Counted from the stretch's first letter, positions 33,541 through 43,874 are shown. The stretch: DNA of 64,000 nucleotides from Panacagrimonas sp052386745 (GCA_052386745.1 JBQTJW010000013.1:1-64000); one strand, 5' to 3'. The notes: a model not told the origin generated them from the sequence alone. A program made the numbers and translations.

Positions 33541-34107
33541 CTAGATCTTTTCCTGGAACTCGCTGGGGTCGGCAATCGGTCCCAGGTCCAGCGCGTGCGG
33601 GGCGCTGCGGCCGTTGCGGCGATCGTCGAAGAAGAATTTCAGCGCGTGCACGACGCTGGAAAAGGCCAGGGCGTCCCAGGGGATCTCGGCCTCGGCCAGC
33701 AGCTCGATCTCGCTGCTCTCGGCGGTGGATTGCGCGGGCGGGCTGAGCAGGCGGCCGCGGTAGATCAGGTACACTTGGCTGATCTGCGGCACGTCGATCA
33801 CCGCCAGCAGGCCGCTGGTTTCGACCCTGGCGCCGGACTCTTCCTCGGTTTCCCGGCGCGCGCCTTCGGCGCTGGCCTCGCCGCATTCGAGGTAGCCGGC
33901 GGGAAACGTCCACTGGCCCAGCCGCGGGCGGATGCGGCGGCGGCAGAGCAGGATGCGGCCGTCGTCGTTCTCGGCTACGCAGCCGACCACGATCTTGGGA
34001 TTGCTGTAGTGCACGCGCTTGCAGGCGGTGCAGACCAGGCGCTCGATGTGCTCGCCGGGCAATTGCCGCAGGCTCAGCGATCCCCCGCAGGCGCCGCAGA
34101 ATTTCAT
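33541..34107 (-). CDS. NUDIX hydrolase with N-terminal zinc ribbon
   Basis: A 188-residue protein with a four-cysteine ribbon (C4, C7, C26, C29) followed by a Nudix domain. The Nudix box is GYLECGEASAEGARRETEEESG (positions about 70-91), with the essential REtxEE residues. The zinc-ribbon/Nudix combination is that of NADH pyrophosphatase-like enzymes, which hydrolyse NADH, ADP-ribose or similar nucleotides. GAGG precedes the ATG by nine bases. It is downstream of the FMN reductase on the same strand and may be co-transcribed. Confidence 0.88.
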   Translation of the reverse strand: MKFCGACGGSLSLRQLPGEHIERLVCTACKRVHYSNPKIVVGCVAENDDGRILLCRRRIRPRLGQWTFPAGYLECGEASAEGARRETEEESGARVETSGLLAVIDVPQISQVYLIYRGRLLSPPAQSTAESSEIELLAEAEIPWDALAFSSVVHALKFFFDDRRNGRSAPHALDLGPIADPSEFQEKI

Positions 34108-34128
34108 GGCTGCGATCCTCGTCGGCTC

Positions 34129-34734
34129 TCAGGCCTGGCCGGATTTCTGCGCATTCAGCGCGCGGCTCATGTTGACGAATTCCATCACCTGCGCGGCCAC
34201 GGTCCGGATCTGCGCCGCGTCGCGCGCATCGATGCAGTCGCCGGCGTCGTCGAACAGTCTCCCGGCGGAGTTGAGCGCGGCGCCGAACGGCGTGGGCCAG
34301 CCGCGCATGGCGTGGATGATGGCGCGCAGGGAACTGAGCGTGGTGCCCGCCGCCTGCCAGCCCGCGGCGGTGATGATGGTGCCCACCGGGCGGCCGTGGA
34401 AATACGGCACGGGCTTGTTGGCCAGCGATTCCAGGCTGTCCAGCGCGTTCTTCACCAGGCCCGAGATGGCGCCGTGGTAGCCGGGGCTGGCGATGATGAT
34501 GCCTTCGCAGCGCTCGACGGCGTCGGCCAGCTCGGCCTGCTCCGGCGTCAGCGCCGCGGCGCCAGGGCTGAACGAGGGCAGGGCGGCCAGCGTGAGGCCG
34601 CCGAACAGGCGCGTCTCGGCGCCCGCTTCAGCCGCGGCCTGCAGGGCGATCACCAGCGCGCGCTCGGTCCCCGAGCCGACGCGGCTGGTGCCGCCAATGC
34701 CGATGACCAGGGGTTTGGACACGCTCGTCGTCAT
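34129..34734 (-). CDS. NAD(P)H-dependent FMN reductase
   Basis: A 201-residue flavodoxin-like reductase: VIGIGGTSRVGSGTERAL (FMN phosphate loop, usual GSxRxGS), ASPGYHGAISGLVKNALDSL, GRPVGTIITAAGWQAAG. It would supply reduced FMN to a partner. A luciferase-like flavin monooxygenase is divergently encoded 355 bases away, suggesting a two-component oxygenase (inference). AAGGAG eight bases before the ATG at 34734 is a strong ribosome binding site; the longer frame to 34881 is not family-like. Confidence 0.88.
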   Translation of the reverse strand: MTTSVSKPLVIGIGGTSRVGSGTERALVIALQAAAEAGAETRLFGGLTLAALPSFSPGAAALTPEQAELADAVERCEGIIIASPGYHGAISGLVKNALDSLESLANKPVPYFHGRPVGTIITAAGWQAAGTTLSSLRAIIHAMRGWPTPFGAALNSAGRLFDDAGDCIDARDAAQIRTVAAQVMEFVNMSRALNAQKSGQA

Positions 34735-35089
34735 GGTCGGGTCTCCTTGGTTCTTGCGGGGTGCCGGCCGTGCCGGATTCCGCGCGTCTCTTCCAGTGGG
34801 TGGGCACGCGTGACGGCTGTCCGCGTGCATCGAAATAATGGTCCACAAGACTACTGCAAACGATCGCCGGAAAGGCGCCATCGCGGGCCGGGAAGCGGTC
34901 AGATTGCGCGTGCTGCTGGCGTTCCGATCCCAGTCTGGTCAAGCCAACATCAGTTTGCTAAGGTCAAAAAATAATATCAGCGCGTCGTCTCCTGGGTGCG
35001 GCCACCGCGGCGCACGCGCAGCTGCGGCGAACGCCACGACCGATCTAAACGACCGATCTATACGACGGATCTAACCGGAGGAGCGCACC
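34735..35089. other. Divergent intergenic region between FMN reductase and flavin monooxygenase genes
   Basis: About 355 bases with no supported gene. An AT-rich patch (AAAAAATAATATC, 34966-34978) stands out and may hold a promoter, although no proper -35 spacing was found. A triple 13-bp direct repeat occupies 35037-35075 just before the monooxygenase ribosome binding site. Both flanking genes are transcribed away from this region, so it probably contains both promoters and a regulator site. Confidence 0.55.
35037..35075 (+). repeat. Three tandem 13-bp repeats upstream of the monooxygenase gene
   Basis: Units CGACCGATCTAAA (35037-35049), CGACCGATCTATA (35050-35062) and CGACGGATCTAAC (35063-35075) follow one another without gap. 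Each contains the palindrome GATC. They end 15 bases before the GTG start and directly precede the GGAGG. Such iterated sites usually bind a regulator or act as a repeat-tuned leader (inference). Confidence 0.6.
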
Positions 35090-36289
35090 GTGAAAATTGG
35101 AAATTTCTACCTGCCGTCCATTGGCACCAAGGCCGAGCTGCAGCAGGGCATGGCCGGCCGCCGCACCGACCTGTACCAGCGCATGCTCAAGAACCTGCTG
35201 GAGCAGGCGCAGTATCAGGACGCGCATGGCTACTGGGGCATCGCCTTCACCGAGCACCATTTCCACATCGAGGGCGAGGAAGTCTCGAACAACCCGGTCC
35301 TGCTCGACACCTACATCGGCCTGCAGACCAAGAACCTGATGGTCGGGCAGCTTGGCATCGTGCTGCCCTGCGCCAACCCGCTGCGCGTGGCGGAGGACAT
35401 CGCCATGCTCGACCAGATGACGCAGGGCCGCGCCTTCGCCGGCTTTGCCCGCGGCTACCAGCCGCGCTGGGTCAACACCCTGGGCCAGCACTACAAGGGC
35501 ATGGCCGATTCCAGCGACGCGGTGGCGCACGACAAGCTGCGCCGCGAGCTGTACGAGGAGCACTGGGAAATCGTGGTGAAGGCCTGGACCAACCCCACGT
35601 TCAGTCATTACGGCAAGCACTGGCAGATTCCCACCAAGAACACCTACTGGCCGGCGCACGACGTGACCCGCAAGTACGGCCGCGGCGTGGACGAGAACGG
35701 CATCCTGCTGGAAGTGGGCACCACGCCGGAGACCTACCAGAAGCCGCACCCGAAGATGTTCCAGCCCTTCAGTTTCTCCGAGTCTTCGGTTAAGTGGGCG
35801 ACTTCGCACGGCGCCACGCCCATCACCATCATCTGCGACGTGGAGTCCTGCAAGGGCCAGTTCCGCGCGGCCCAGGAAGGCGGCGAACTGGCCGGCCGCA
35901 AGCTCAAGTTCGGCGAAAGCGTGGGCATGACGCGCGAGGTCATCTGCGCCGATACCGATGCGGAGGCCATGGCACTCGCGCGCGAGTCCGGCAGCTTCAT
36001 CTGGAACACCTTCTTCCAGCCCTTCGGCTTCCAGGCCGCGCTGGCGCGCAAGGGCGAAGATCCGAACAGCATCCCGGCGACGTTCGAGTCCATGATCGAG
36101 CGCGGCCTGACCATCGCCGGCAGCCCCGACACGGTCAATCGCGCGCTGGAAAAGCTGTTCAAGGAACTGCCGGCGGAATATTTCTTCAACTACCAGTACA
36201 ACGAGTTGGTACCGCAGAAGGCCGCCATGCGCAGCCACGAGCTGCTCACCACCAAGGTGTATCCGAACTTCACCGATGCCATTCGCTGA
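35090..36289 (+). CDS. LLM-class flavin-dependent monooxygenase (bacterial luciferase-like)
   Basis: A 399-residue TIM-barrel protein of the luciferase-like family. Features include GYWGIAFTEHHF near the N-terminus, NPLRVAEDIAMLDQMTQGRAFAGFARGYQPRW (typical D-x-x-S/T-x-G-R-x-x-x-G), and IAGSPDTVNRALEKL near the C-terminus. Such enzymes use FMNH2 and O2 to oxidise aldehydes, ketones, alkanes or thiols. The GTG start has GGAGG ten bases upstream. The divergent FMN reductase is a likely electron supplier. The natural substrate is unknown; the following acyl-CoA genes suggest its product is an acid. Confidence 0.88.
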   Translation: MKIGNFYLPSIGTKAELQQGMAGRRTDLYQRMLKNLLEQAQYQDAHGYWGIAFTEHHFHIEGEEVSNNPVLLDTYIGLQTKNLMVGQLGIVLPCANPLRVAEDIAMLDQMTQGRAFAGFARGYQPRWVNTLGQHYKGMADSSDAVAHDKLRRELYEEHWEIVVKAWTNPTFSHYGKHWQIPTKNTYWPAHDVTRKYGRGVDENGILLEVGTTPETYQKPHPKMFQPFSFSESSVKWATSHGATPITIICDVESCKGQFRAAQEGGELAGRKLKFGESVGMTREVICADTDAEAMALARESGSFIWNTFFQPFGFQAALARKGEDPNSIPATFESMIERGLTIAGSPDTVNRALEKLFKELPAEYFFNYQYNELVPQKAAMRSHELLTTKVYPNFTDAIR

Positions 36290-36311
36290 GTCCGCGTCGC
36301 GCTGACCACCG

Positions 36312-36331
36312 TCACCCGGTTCACCGGGTGA
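36312..36331 (+). terminator. Hairpin after the monooxygenase gene
   Basis: TCACCCGG, loop TTCA, CCGGGTGA forms a perfect 8-bp stem 23 bases after the monooxygenase stop. A short TTTT follows eight bases later (36339-36343), so this is only a moderate intrinsic terminator or attenuator before the next acyl-CoA dehydrogenase gene. Confidence 0.45.
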
Positions 36332-36384
36332 TGGCGCTGTTTTGCCGATGATCCGCGGTCTGGCCGCTGTCCCTGGAAAAAGCC

Positions 36385-37542
36385 ATGCAAGCAACGACTG
36401 ACTGGAACGCGCTGGACGACGAAGACTTCCGCCAGCAGGTGCGCGACTTCCTGCGCCAGAACTATCCCGAGGAGCTGCGCTTCCCCAAGTCCTGGATGCG
36501 GCTGACCGAGGCCAGCCACTGGTTCACCACCCTGTACAAGAAGGGCTGGCGCGCGCCGCGCTGGCCGGTGAAATACGGCGGCATGGGCCTGGGGCCGGCC
36601 AAGATGATGGTGCTGATCGACGAGTTCGAGCACTACGGCGTGGGCCATACCACCGACATGGGCGTGACCATGGTCGGGCCGCTGCTCATCAACCACGGCA
36701 GCGAGGAACAGCGCGCCTACTGGCTGCCCAAGATTCTCTCGGGCGAACACATCTGGTGCCAGGGCTACTCCGAACCCAACAGTGGCTCCGACCTTGCCAG
36801 CCTGCGCACCGAGGCGGTGCTGGATGGCGACGAGTTCGTCGTCAACGGACAGAAGACCTGGACCACGCTGGCCCAGGACGCCACGCACATCTTCATGCTG
36901 GTGCGCACCGACAAGACGGTGAAGAAGCAGGAGGGCATCAGCTTCCTGCTGTCGGACATGACCCTTCCCGGCATCGAGCGGCGGCCCATCCTGAACCTCG
37001 CCGGGCACGAGGAATTCTGCGAGTGCTTCTTCCGCGACGTGCGCGTGCCGCGCGCCAACCTGGTGGGGCAGCTCAACCGCGGCTGGACCGCGGCCAAGGC
37101 CCTGCTCAGCTTCGAGCGCATCTTCCTGGGCAGCCCGGCGCAGTGCCAGTACGCCATGGCGCGGCTGGAGGAACTCGCGGTGCAGCGCAACCTCGCTGCG
37201 GACCCCGGCTTCATGGACGCCTACGCGCGCCTCAAGCTGGACGCGCTCGATCACGTGGCGCTGTACGGCCGCTTCGTGGAGCAGGTGCGGCGCGGCGAGA
37301 CCCTGGGCGCAGACGTGTCCATGCTCAAGATCGTCGGCAGCGAGACCTATCAGAAGATCTCGCAGCTGATGGTGGATGCGGCCGGCTGCGCCGGTGGCCT
37401 GAAGGACGACGTGGAGCTGGCCGGCGGCAGTTTCGACTGGCTCACCAACTACTACAGCTCGCGCCCCAGCACCATCTACGGCGGCGCAAGTGAAATCCAG
37501 CGCAACGTGCTGTCATCCGCGGTCCTGGGATTGCCAGCCTGA
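36385..37542 (+). CDS. Acyl-CoA dehydrogenase family protein
   Basis: A 385-residue flavoprotein. CQGYSEPNSGSDLASLRT (FAD/substrate segment), NGQKTWTTLAQDATHIF and IYGGASEIQRNVL (C-terminal FAD-binding region) are visible. The MCAD-type catalytic Glu of YEGT reads Gly, so the base must lie elsewhere. It is very close to the product of 42708 (same WNALDDE N-terminus, same CQGYSEPNSGSD block), so the two genes arose by duplication. It oxidises an acyl-CoA at the alpha-beta bond; chain specificity is unknown. Confidence 0.9.
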   Translation: MQATTDWNALDDEDFRQQVRDFLRQNYPEELRFPKSWMRLTEASHWFTTLYKKGWRAPRWPVKYGGMGLGPAKMMVLIDEFEHYGVGHTTDMGVTMVGPLLINHGSEEQRAYWLPKILSGEHIWCQGYSEPNSGSDLASLRTEAVLDGDEFVVNGQKTWTTLAQDATHIFMLVRTDKTVKKQEGISFLLSDMTLPGIERRPILNLAGHEEFCECFFRDVRVPRANLVGQLNRGWTAAKALLSFERIFLGSPAQCQYAMARLEELAVQRNLAADPGFMDAYARLKLDALDHVALYGRFVEQVRRGETLGADVSMLKIVGSETYQKISQLMVDAAGCAGGLKDDVELAGGSFDWLTNYYSSRPSTIYGGASEIQRNVLSSAVLGLPA

Positions 37543-37559
37543 GATTCCGCAGCAACACC

Positions 37560-37582
37560 TTGGCCGCCTTCCGGGCGGCCAA
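37560..37582 (+). terminator. Stable hairpin between dehydrogenase and esterase genes
   Basis: TTGGCCGCC, loop TTCCG, GGCGGCCAA forms a perfect 9-bp stem 18 bases after the dehydrogenase stop, followed by TTAA. There is no long T-run, so it is a weak intrinsic terminator or an mRNA-stabilising hairpin within the operon. Confidence 0.5.
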
Positions 37583-37610
37583 TTAACCCCAACCCAACGA
37601 GAAGCTTCCA

Positions 37611-38522
37611 ATGGCAAGTCCGCAAGCAGCCGCAATCGATCGCCTGTACGAATACATGCTCACCACCTTCGGCTCCAAGCCCGACATGAGTGTGGACGAG
37701 ATGCGCGACCTGTTCGAGCACTGGTGCGACGTGGGCCGCGACCCCGGCGGCGTGGATTACCTGGAAGTGGACGCCAACGGCACGCCCTGTTTCTGGGCCG
37801 TGCCCAAGGGCGCCGCACAGGATCGCGTGCTGATTGCCCTGCACGGCGGCGGCTGCGTCAACGGCTCGCGCTTCAGCCATCGCAAGATGTACGGCACCAT
37901 CGCCAAGGCCGTGGGCTGCCGCGCCCTGATCGTGGATTACAAGCGCGCGCCGGAACACCAGTTCCCCTCGCACGTCAACGAGTGCCTCGCCGCCTACCAG
38001 TGGGTGCTGTCGCAGGGCATCTCGCCCAAGCACGTGGCGACGATTGGCGACTCCGCCGGCGGCCTGCTCGCCACCACCCTGGTGCTGGCGGCGCGCGATC
38101 GCGGCATCTCGCTGCCGGCGGCCATCGTGCCCATGTCGCCGTGGTACGACATGGAAGCGGTCGGCGAGACCTACAAGACCAACGAGGGCAAGGACAAGCT
38201 CATCAGCGCGCCGCTGATCCTGGCCATTGCCGGCATGGCGTTGGGCAATGCCAACCCGCGCGATCCGCTGGCCAACCCGCTGTTCGCCGATTTCCGCGGC
38301 ATGCCGCCGATGTACATCCAGGTGGGGGGCTACGAGGCCCTGCTGGACGACTCGCTGCGCGTCGAGAAACTGGCCCGCGCCGCTGGCGTGGAAGTGAAGG
38401 TGGACGTGTTCCCGGAGATGCAGCACGTCTTCCAGTTCATGGCCGGCTACGCCCCCGAGGCGGACGACGCGGTGCAGAAGATTGCGGCCTGGCTGCGGCC
38501 GCGCCTGGGCCTGGGCAAGTAA
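37611..38522 (+). CDS. Alpha/beta hydrolase, hormone-sensitive-lipase family
   Basis: A 303-residue esterase-type hydrolase with the oxyanion motif ALHGGGCVNGS, YKRAPEHQFPS, and the nucleophile elbow GDSAGG. The acid and histidine lie in the C-terminal third (QHVFQFMAGYAPEADDAV). Family IV esterases hydrolyse short acyl esters or lactones. In this context it could open an ester or lactone before CoA activation by the next gene's product. GAGAAG precedes the ATG. Confidence 0.88.
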   Translation: MASPQAAAIDRLYEYMLTTFGSKPDMSVDEMRDLFEHWCDVGRDPGGVDYLEVDANGTPCFWAVPKGAAQDRVLIALHGGGCVNGSRFSHRKMYGTIAKAVGCRALIVDYKRAPEHQFPSHVNECLAAYQWVLSQGISPKHVATIGDSAGGLLATTLVLAARDRGISLPAAIVPMSPWYDMEAVGETYKTNEGKDKLISAPLILAIAGMALGNANPRDPLANPLFADFRGMPPMYIQVGGYEALLDDSLRVEKLARAAGVEVKVDVFPEMQHVFQFMAGYAPEADDAVQKIAAWLRPRLGLGK

Positions 38523-38538
38523 GACGGGGAAACGCGAC

Positions 38539-40149
<1,611 letters not shown>

Positions 40150-40277
40150 GCCAGCGCGGTCTGCTCCCAGGTCTTGCGCCCGTGCCATCTCCGCGGGCGC
40201 GGACTTGTCGGTTCCGGGCGGTCAAGCCGGGCGAGGGAAGCCCGGTCTGTTGCGGTGGACGGATCGGTTGACCGCCG

Positions 40278-40297
40278 CTCCCGCAAGCTTGCGGGAG
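40278..40297. terminator. Perfect 20-bp palindrome after the acyl-CoA synthetase gene
   Basis: CTCCCGCAAG followed by its exact reverse complement can fold as an 8-bp stem with an AGCT loop. It sits 128 bases after the synthetase stop and 15 bases before the next promoter-like element. It lacks a T-run, so it could be a rho-assisted terminator or a dimeric regulator site. Confidence 0.45.
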
Positions 40298-40312
40298 GTT
40301 CGGCGCAAAAGA

Positions 40313-40343
40313 TAAACTGTCGAACGGTTGTTAGGTAAACAGG
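40313..40343 (+). promoter_or_regulatory. Promoter with palindromic operator, second copy
   Basis: TAAACT (40313-40318) is a plausible -10 box, with TTGCGG 18 bases upstream. ACTGTC, AACG, GTTAGG and AACAGG at 40316-40343 repeat the element at 30335-30360 with a single 2-base insertion. The palindrome CGAAC-N4-GTTAG would overlap the transcription start, as expected for repression. It should control the acyl-CoA dehydrogenase operon starting at 40377. Confidence 0.6.
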
Positions 40344-40376
40344 CCGGCAGGCGTCGGCCCTTCCCCCCGAGGTGTC

Positions 40377-41543
40377 ATGGATTTCGAACGCAGCGAACAG
40401 CACGAAAGCATCCGCGAGGCGGTGAAGAGTCTGTGCACCCGTTTCGATGCCGGGTACTGGCTCGAAAAGGACAAGAAGGGCGGCTTCCCGCACGAATTCC
40501 ACCGCGCCATGGCCGATGCCGGCTGGCTCGGCATCTGCACCCCGGAGGCCTACGGCGGTTCTGGCCTGGGCATCTCCGAAGCCAGCATCCTGATGCAGAC
40601 GATCGCCGAATCCGGCGCCGGGCTGTCGGGTGCGTCGTCCATCCACATGAACATCTTCGGCCTGCAGCCGGTGGTGATCTTCGGGACCGAGGAGCAGAAG
40701 CAGCGTTATCTGCCGCCGCTGATCAAGGGCGAGCAGAAGGCCTGCTTTGGCGTCACCGAGCCGGACGCCGGCCTCGACACCACGCACCTGAAGACGCGCG
40801 CCGAGCGGGTCAAGGGCGGCTACGTGCTCAACGGCCGCAAGGTGTGGATCTCCACCGCCCAGGTGGCCGACCGCATCCTGATCCTCACGCGCACCACGCC
40901 CATCGAGCAGTGCAAGAAGCCCACGCAGGGCATGACGCTGTTCTACGCGCCGCTGGACCGTCGCTACGTGGACATCCGCGAGATCGACAAGATGGGCCGC
41001 AAGTGCGTGGACTCCAACGAGCTGGCGATCGACGGCCTGCCGGTCTCCGACGAGGACCGCGTGGGCGAGGAAGGCCGCGGCTTCGAATACATCCTGCACG
41101 GGCTCAATCCCGAGCGCGTGCTGATCGCCTCCGAGGCCGTGGGCCTGGGACGCGCCGCGCTCAACCGCGCGGTGAACTACGCCCGCGAGCGCGTGGTGTT
41201 CGGCCGGCCCGTGGGGCAGAACCAGTCCATCCAGCATCCGCTGGCCGAGAGCTGGATCGAACTCGAAGCGGCCGAGCTGCTGGTGCGCCGAGCCGGCTGG
41301 AAGTACGACCGCGGGCTGCCCTGCGGTCCCGACGCCAACGCCGCCAAGTTCTACGCGGCGGAGGTGGGTTTCCGCGCCTGCACCCGGGCCGTCGCCACGC
41401 ATGGTGGAATGGGCTACGCCCGTGAGTACCATGTTGAACGCTACCTGCGCGAGATGATGATTCCCAAGCTCGCGCCGGTCAGCCCCCAGCTGATTCTTTG
41501 CCATATCGCCGAGAAGGTTCTCGGCCTGCCCAAGAGCTATTGA
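40377..41543 (+). CDS. Acyl-CoA dehydrogenase family protein
   Basis: A 388-residue flavoprotein starting MDFERSEQHESIREAVKSL. CFGVTEPDAGLDTTHLKT, NGRKVWISTAQ, FGRPVGQNQSIQHPLAE and the C-terminal THGGMGYAREYHVERY are family motifs. GAGGTG precedes the ATG. It is first in a block of overlapping genes under the palindromic operator. The C-terminus ending EKVLGLPKSY resembles that of the dehydrogenase at 48809 (EKVMGLPRSY), placing these two in one subgroup distinct from the pair at 36385/42708. Confidence 0.9.
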   Translation: MDFERSEQHESIREAVKSLCTRFDAGYWLEKDKKGGFPHEFHRAMADAGWLGICTPEAYGGSGLGISEASILMQTIAESGAGLSGASSIHMNIFGLQPVVIFGTEEQKQRYLPPLIKGEQKACFGVTEPDAGLDTTHLKTRAERVKGGYVLNGRKVWISTAQVADRILILTRTTPIEQCKKPTQGMTLFYAPLDRRYVDIREIDKMGRKCVDSNELAIDGLPVSDEDRVGEEGRGFEYILHGLNPERVLIASEAVGLGRAALNRAVNYARERVVFGRPVGQNQSIQHPLAESWIELEAAELLVRRAGWKYDRGLPCGPDANAAKFYAAEVGFRACTRAVATHGGMGYAREYHVERYLREMMIPKLAPVSPQLILCHIAEKVLGLPKSY

Positions 41544-41559
41544 TCCGGAGGAAACACGC

Positions 41560-42711
41560 ATGGCCGACCCCAACCAGGACGCAGCCGATCGCAGCGACCA
41601 GCTTCGCCTTCTCACCGACAGCGTCGCCTCCTTCGCCGCCGGCAAGCTCACGCTGGCCCGGGCCCGCAAGCTGCGTCGCGCGCAGCCCGAATTCGACCCC
41701 GCCATGATGGCCGAGCTGGCCGGCCAGGGCTGGACCGGCCTGCTGCTGCCCGAAGACGCCGGCGGTTTCGGCCTGGGCTTCTCCGAGGCGCGGGCGGTGA
41801 TCGAAGGCGTGGCTGCCCAGCTCGCGCCGGAGCCCCTGGTGCCGGTGGCCGTGCTCGCAGCGGGCGTGCTGCGCCGCTGCGCCGCCGCCGCGGCGCGCGA
41901 TTCGCTGATCGAAGAACTGGTGGGCGGCAGCGCCGTGCCGGGCCTGGCCTGGCAGAACGCCAGCGGCGACCTCGACCCTGCCGCTCCTGCGTTTGCCGCC
42001 AAGCAGGCGGGCGAGGGCTGGACGGTGGACGGCGAGGCGCGCTTCGTGCGCCCCGGCACCGGCGCCACGCACTACCTGCTGGCCGCGGCCGACGGCAAGG
42101 GCATTGCCCTGTTCGTGGTCGAACCCGGCAGTGCCGGGCTGGACGTGGTGGCCGAACCCCAGGCCGACGGCACCTCCCTGGCGCGCGTCAAGGCCAAGGG
42201 CGTGCGCGTGGCGGGTGAAGCGCGGCTGACGGTTTCGGTGGACGACTTCTCCGCCGCGCTCGACGAAGCCGTGCTGATGAACGCCGCCGAGCTGCTGGGC
42301 CTGATCAACCGCATGCGTGCGATGACGCTGGACTACCTCAAGACGCGCGTGCAGTTTGGCAAGCCCATCGGCACCTTCCAGGCTCTGCAGCACCGGGCCG
42401 TGGACATGCTGCTGCACGAGGAACTCACCCGCGCGGCGCTGGACTTTGCCGTCGCCGGGTTCGATTCCGGTGCTTCGGCCCACGAGCGCGCCAGCCTGGC
42501 CAGCCGGGCCAAGGCCCGCGCCGCCGACGCGGCGGTCAACGTGGCCCGCGAGGCCATCCAGATGCACGGCGGCATCGGCGTCACCGACGAGTACGACCTC
42601 AGCCTGTACGTCAACCGCACCCTGTCGCTGGCGCCCTGGCTGGGCAACGCCACCTTTCACCGGCGCCGCTACGTGCGCCTGAACCCGCCTACCGTTGAGA
42701 GCGAAGAATGA
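41560..42711 (+). CDS. Acyl-CoA dehydrogenase family protein, divergent subunit
   Basis: A 383-residue family member with weak conservation in the active-site half. It has GWTGLLLPEDAGGFGLGFSEA, an Ala/Gly-rich central region lacking the CFxxTEPxxGSD motif, then QFGKPIGTFQALQHRAVDM and IQMHGGIGVTDEYDLSLYV. Subunits like this usually form an alpha2-beta2 complex with an adjacent, complete dehydrogenase, as described for ChsE-type enzymes in steroid breakdown. The next gene overlaps its stop by four bases (ATGA), favouring such a complex (inference). GGAGGAAA gives a strong ribosome binding site. Confidence 0.87.
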   Translation: MADPNQDAADRSDQLRLLTDSVASFAAGKLTLARARKLRRAQPEFDPAMMAELAGQGWTGLLLPEDAGGFGLGFSEARAVIEGVAAQLAPEPLVPVAVLAAGVLRRCAAAAARDSLIEELVGGSAVPGLAWQNASGDLDPAAPAFAAKQAGEGWTVDGEARFVRPGTGATHYLLAAADGKGIALFVVEPGSAGLDVVAEPQADGTSLARVKAKGVRVAGEARLTVSVDDFSAALDEAVLMNAAELLGLINRMRAMTLDYLKTRVQFGKPIGTFQALQHRAVDMLLHEELTRAALDFAVAGFDSGASAHERASLASRAKARAADAAVNVAREAIQMHGGIGVTDEYDLSLYVNRTLSLAPWLGNATFHRRRYVRLNPPTVESEE

Positions 42712-43862
42712 GCACTGACTGGAACGCGCTGGACGACGAGACCTTCCGCCAGGAATTGCGCTCGTTCTTCCGCAGCCATTACCCTGAGGAACTGCGCTAC
42801 CCCAAGTCGCGCCTGCGCTGGTCGCAGGTCAAGGACTGGTACCTGGCGCTGTCGAAGAAGGGCTGGCTCGCGCCCGCCTGGCCCGTGAAGTACGGCGGCA
42901 TGGGCCTGACCCCGGCCAAGCTCATCATCTTCACCGAGGAGACCGAGCGCCACGGCGTGGGCCGCGCGCCGGACATGGGCATCACCATGGTCGGCCCGCT
43001 GCTGATCCAGCACGGCACCGAGGAACAGCGCGCGTTCTACCTGCCCAAGATCCTCTCCGGCGAACACATCTGGTGCCAGGGCTACTCCGAGCCCAACAGC
43101 GGCTCCGACCTTGCGAGCCTGCGCACCGAGGCGGTGCTGGACGGCGACGAGTTCGTCGTCAACGGCCAGAAGGCCTGGACCACGCTGGCGCAGGACGCCA
43201 CGCACATCTTCCTGCTGGTGCGCACCGACAAATCCGCCAAGAAGCAGCAGGGCATCAGCTTCCTGCTGGTGGACCTCACCACCGCGCAGGGCGTGGAACG
43301 GCGGCCGGTGCGCAACCTCGCCGGCAACGAGGAATTCTGCGAGTGCTTCTTCCACGACACGCGCGTGCCCAAGGCCAACATCGTGGGCGAGCTCAACCGC
43401 GGCTGGACCATCGCCAAGGCGCTGCTGAGCTTCGAGCGCATCTTCCTGGGCAGCCCCAAGCAGAGCCAGTACGCGCTGGCCCGCCTGGAAGAACTGGCCG
43501 TGCACCGCAATCTCGCCAGCGATCCCGGCTTCGTCGATTCCTACGCGCGCCTCAAGCTCGACGTGCTCGACCACATGGCGCTGTTTCAGCGCTTTGCCGA
43601 CCAGGTGCGCCGCGGTGAGACCCTGGGCGCGGATGTTTCCCTGCTCAAGATCGCCGGCACCGAGAACTACCAGCGCATCGGCCAGTTCGTGCTGGAGACC
43701 GCGGGCAGCGCCGGCGGCCTGAGCGGCGACGTGGAACTGGAAGGCGAGGCCTTCGACTGGTTCACCAGCTATTACAACGCGCGTCCGGCCACGATCTACG
43801 GCGGCTCCAACGAGATCCAGCGCAACATCCTGGCGTCCCAGGTGCTGGGCCTGCCGGCCTGA
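42708..43862 (+). CDS. Acyl-CoA dehydrogenase family protein
   Basis: A 384-residue protein, the close paralogue of the one at 36385: MSTDWNALDDETFRQELR, CQGYSEPNSGSDLASLRT, NGQKAWTTLAQDATHIF, ERIFLGSPKQSQYALARLEEL and IYGGSNEIQRNIL. It retains the FAD and substrate motifs missing from the upstream gene product, so the pair could be the active and supporting subunits of one enzyme. Its start overlaps the upstream stop. It is followed after 12 bases by the DUF35/thiolase-like pair. Confidence 0.9.
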   Translation: MSTDWNALDDETFRQELRSFFRSHYPEELRYPKSRLRWSQVKDWYLALSKKGWLAPAWPVKYGGMGLTPAKLIIFTEETERHGVGRAPDMGITMVGPLLIQHGTEEQRAFYLPKILSGEHIWCQGYSEPNSGSDLASLRTEAVLDGDEFVVNGQKAWTTLAQDATHIFLLVRTDKSAKKQQGISFLLVDLTTAQGVERRPVRNLAGNEEFCECFFHDTRVPKANIVGELNRGWTIAKALLSFERIFLGSPKQSQYALARLEELAVHRNLASDPGFVDSYARLKLDVLDHMALFQRFADQVRRGETLGADVSLLKIAGTENYQRIGQFVLETAGSAGGLSGDVELEGEAFDWFTSYYNARPATIYGGSNEIQRNILASQVLGLPA

Positions 43863-43874
43863 GGCGAGGGCCCG

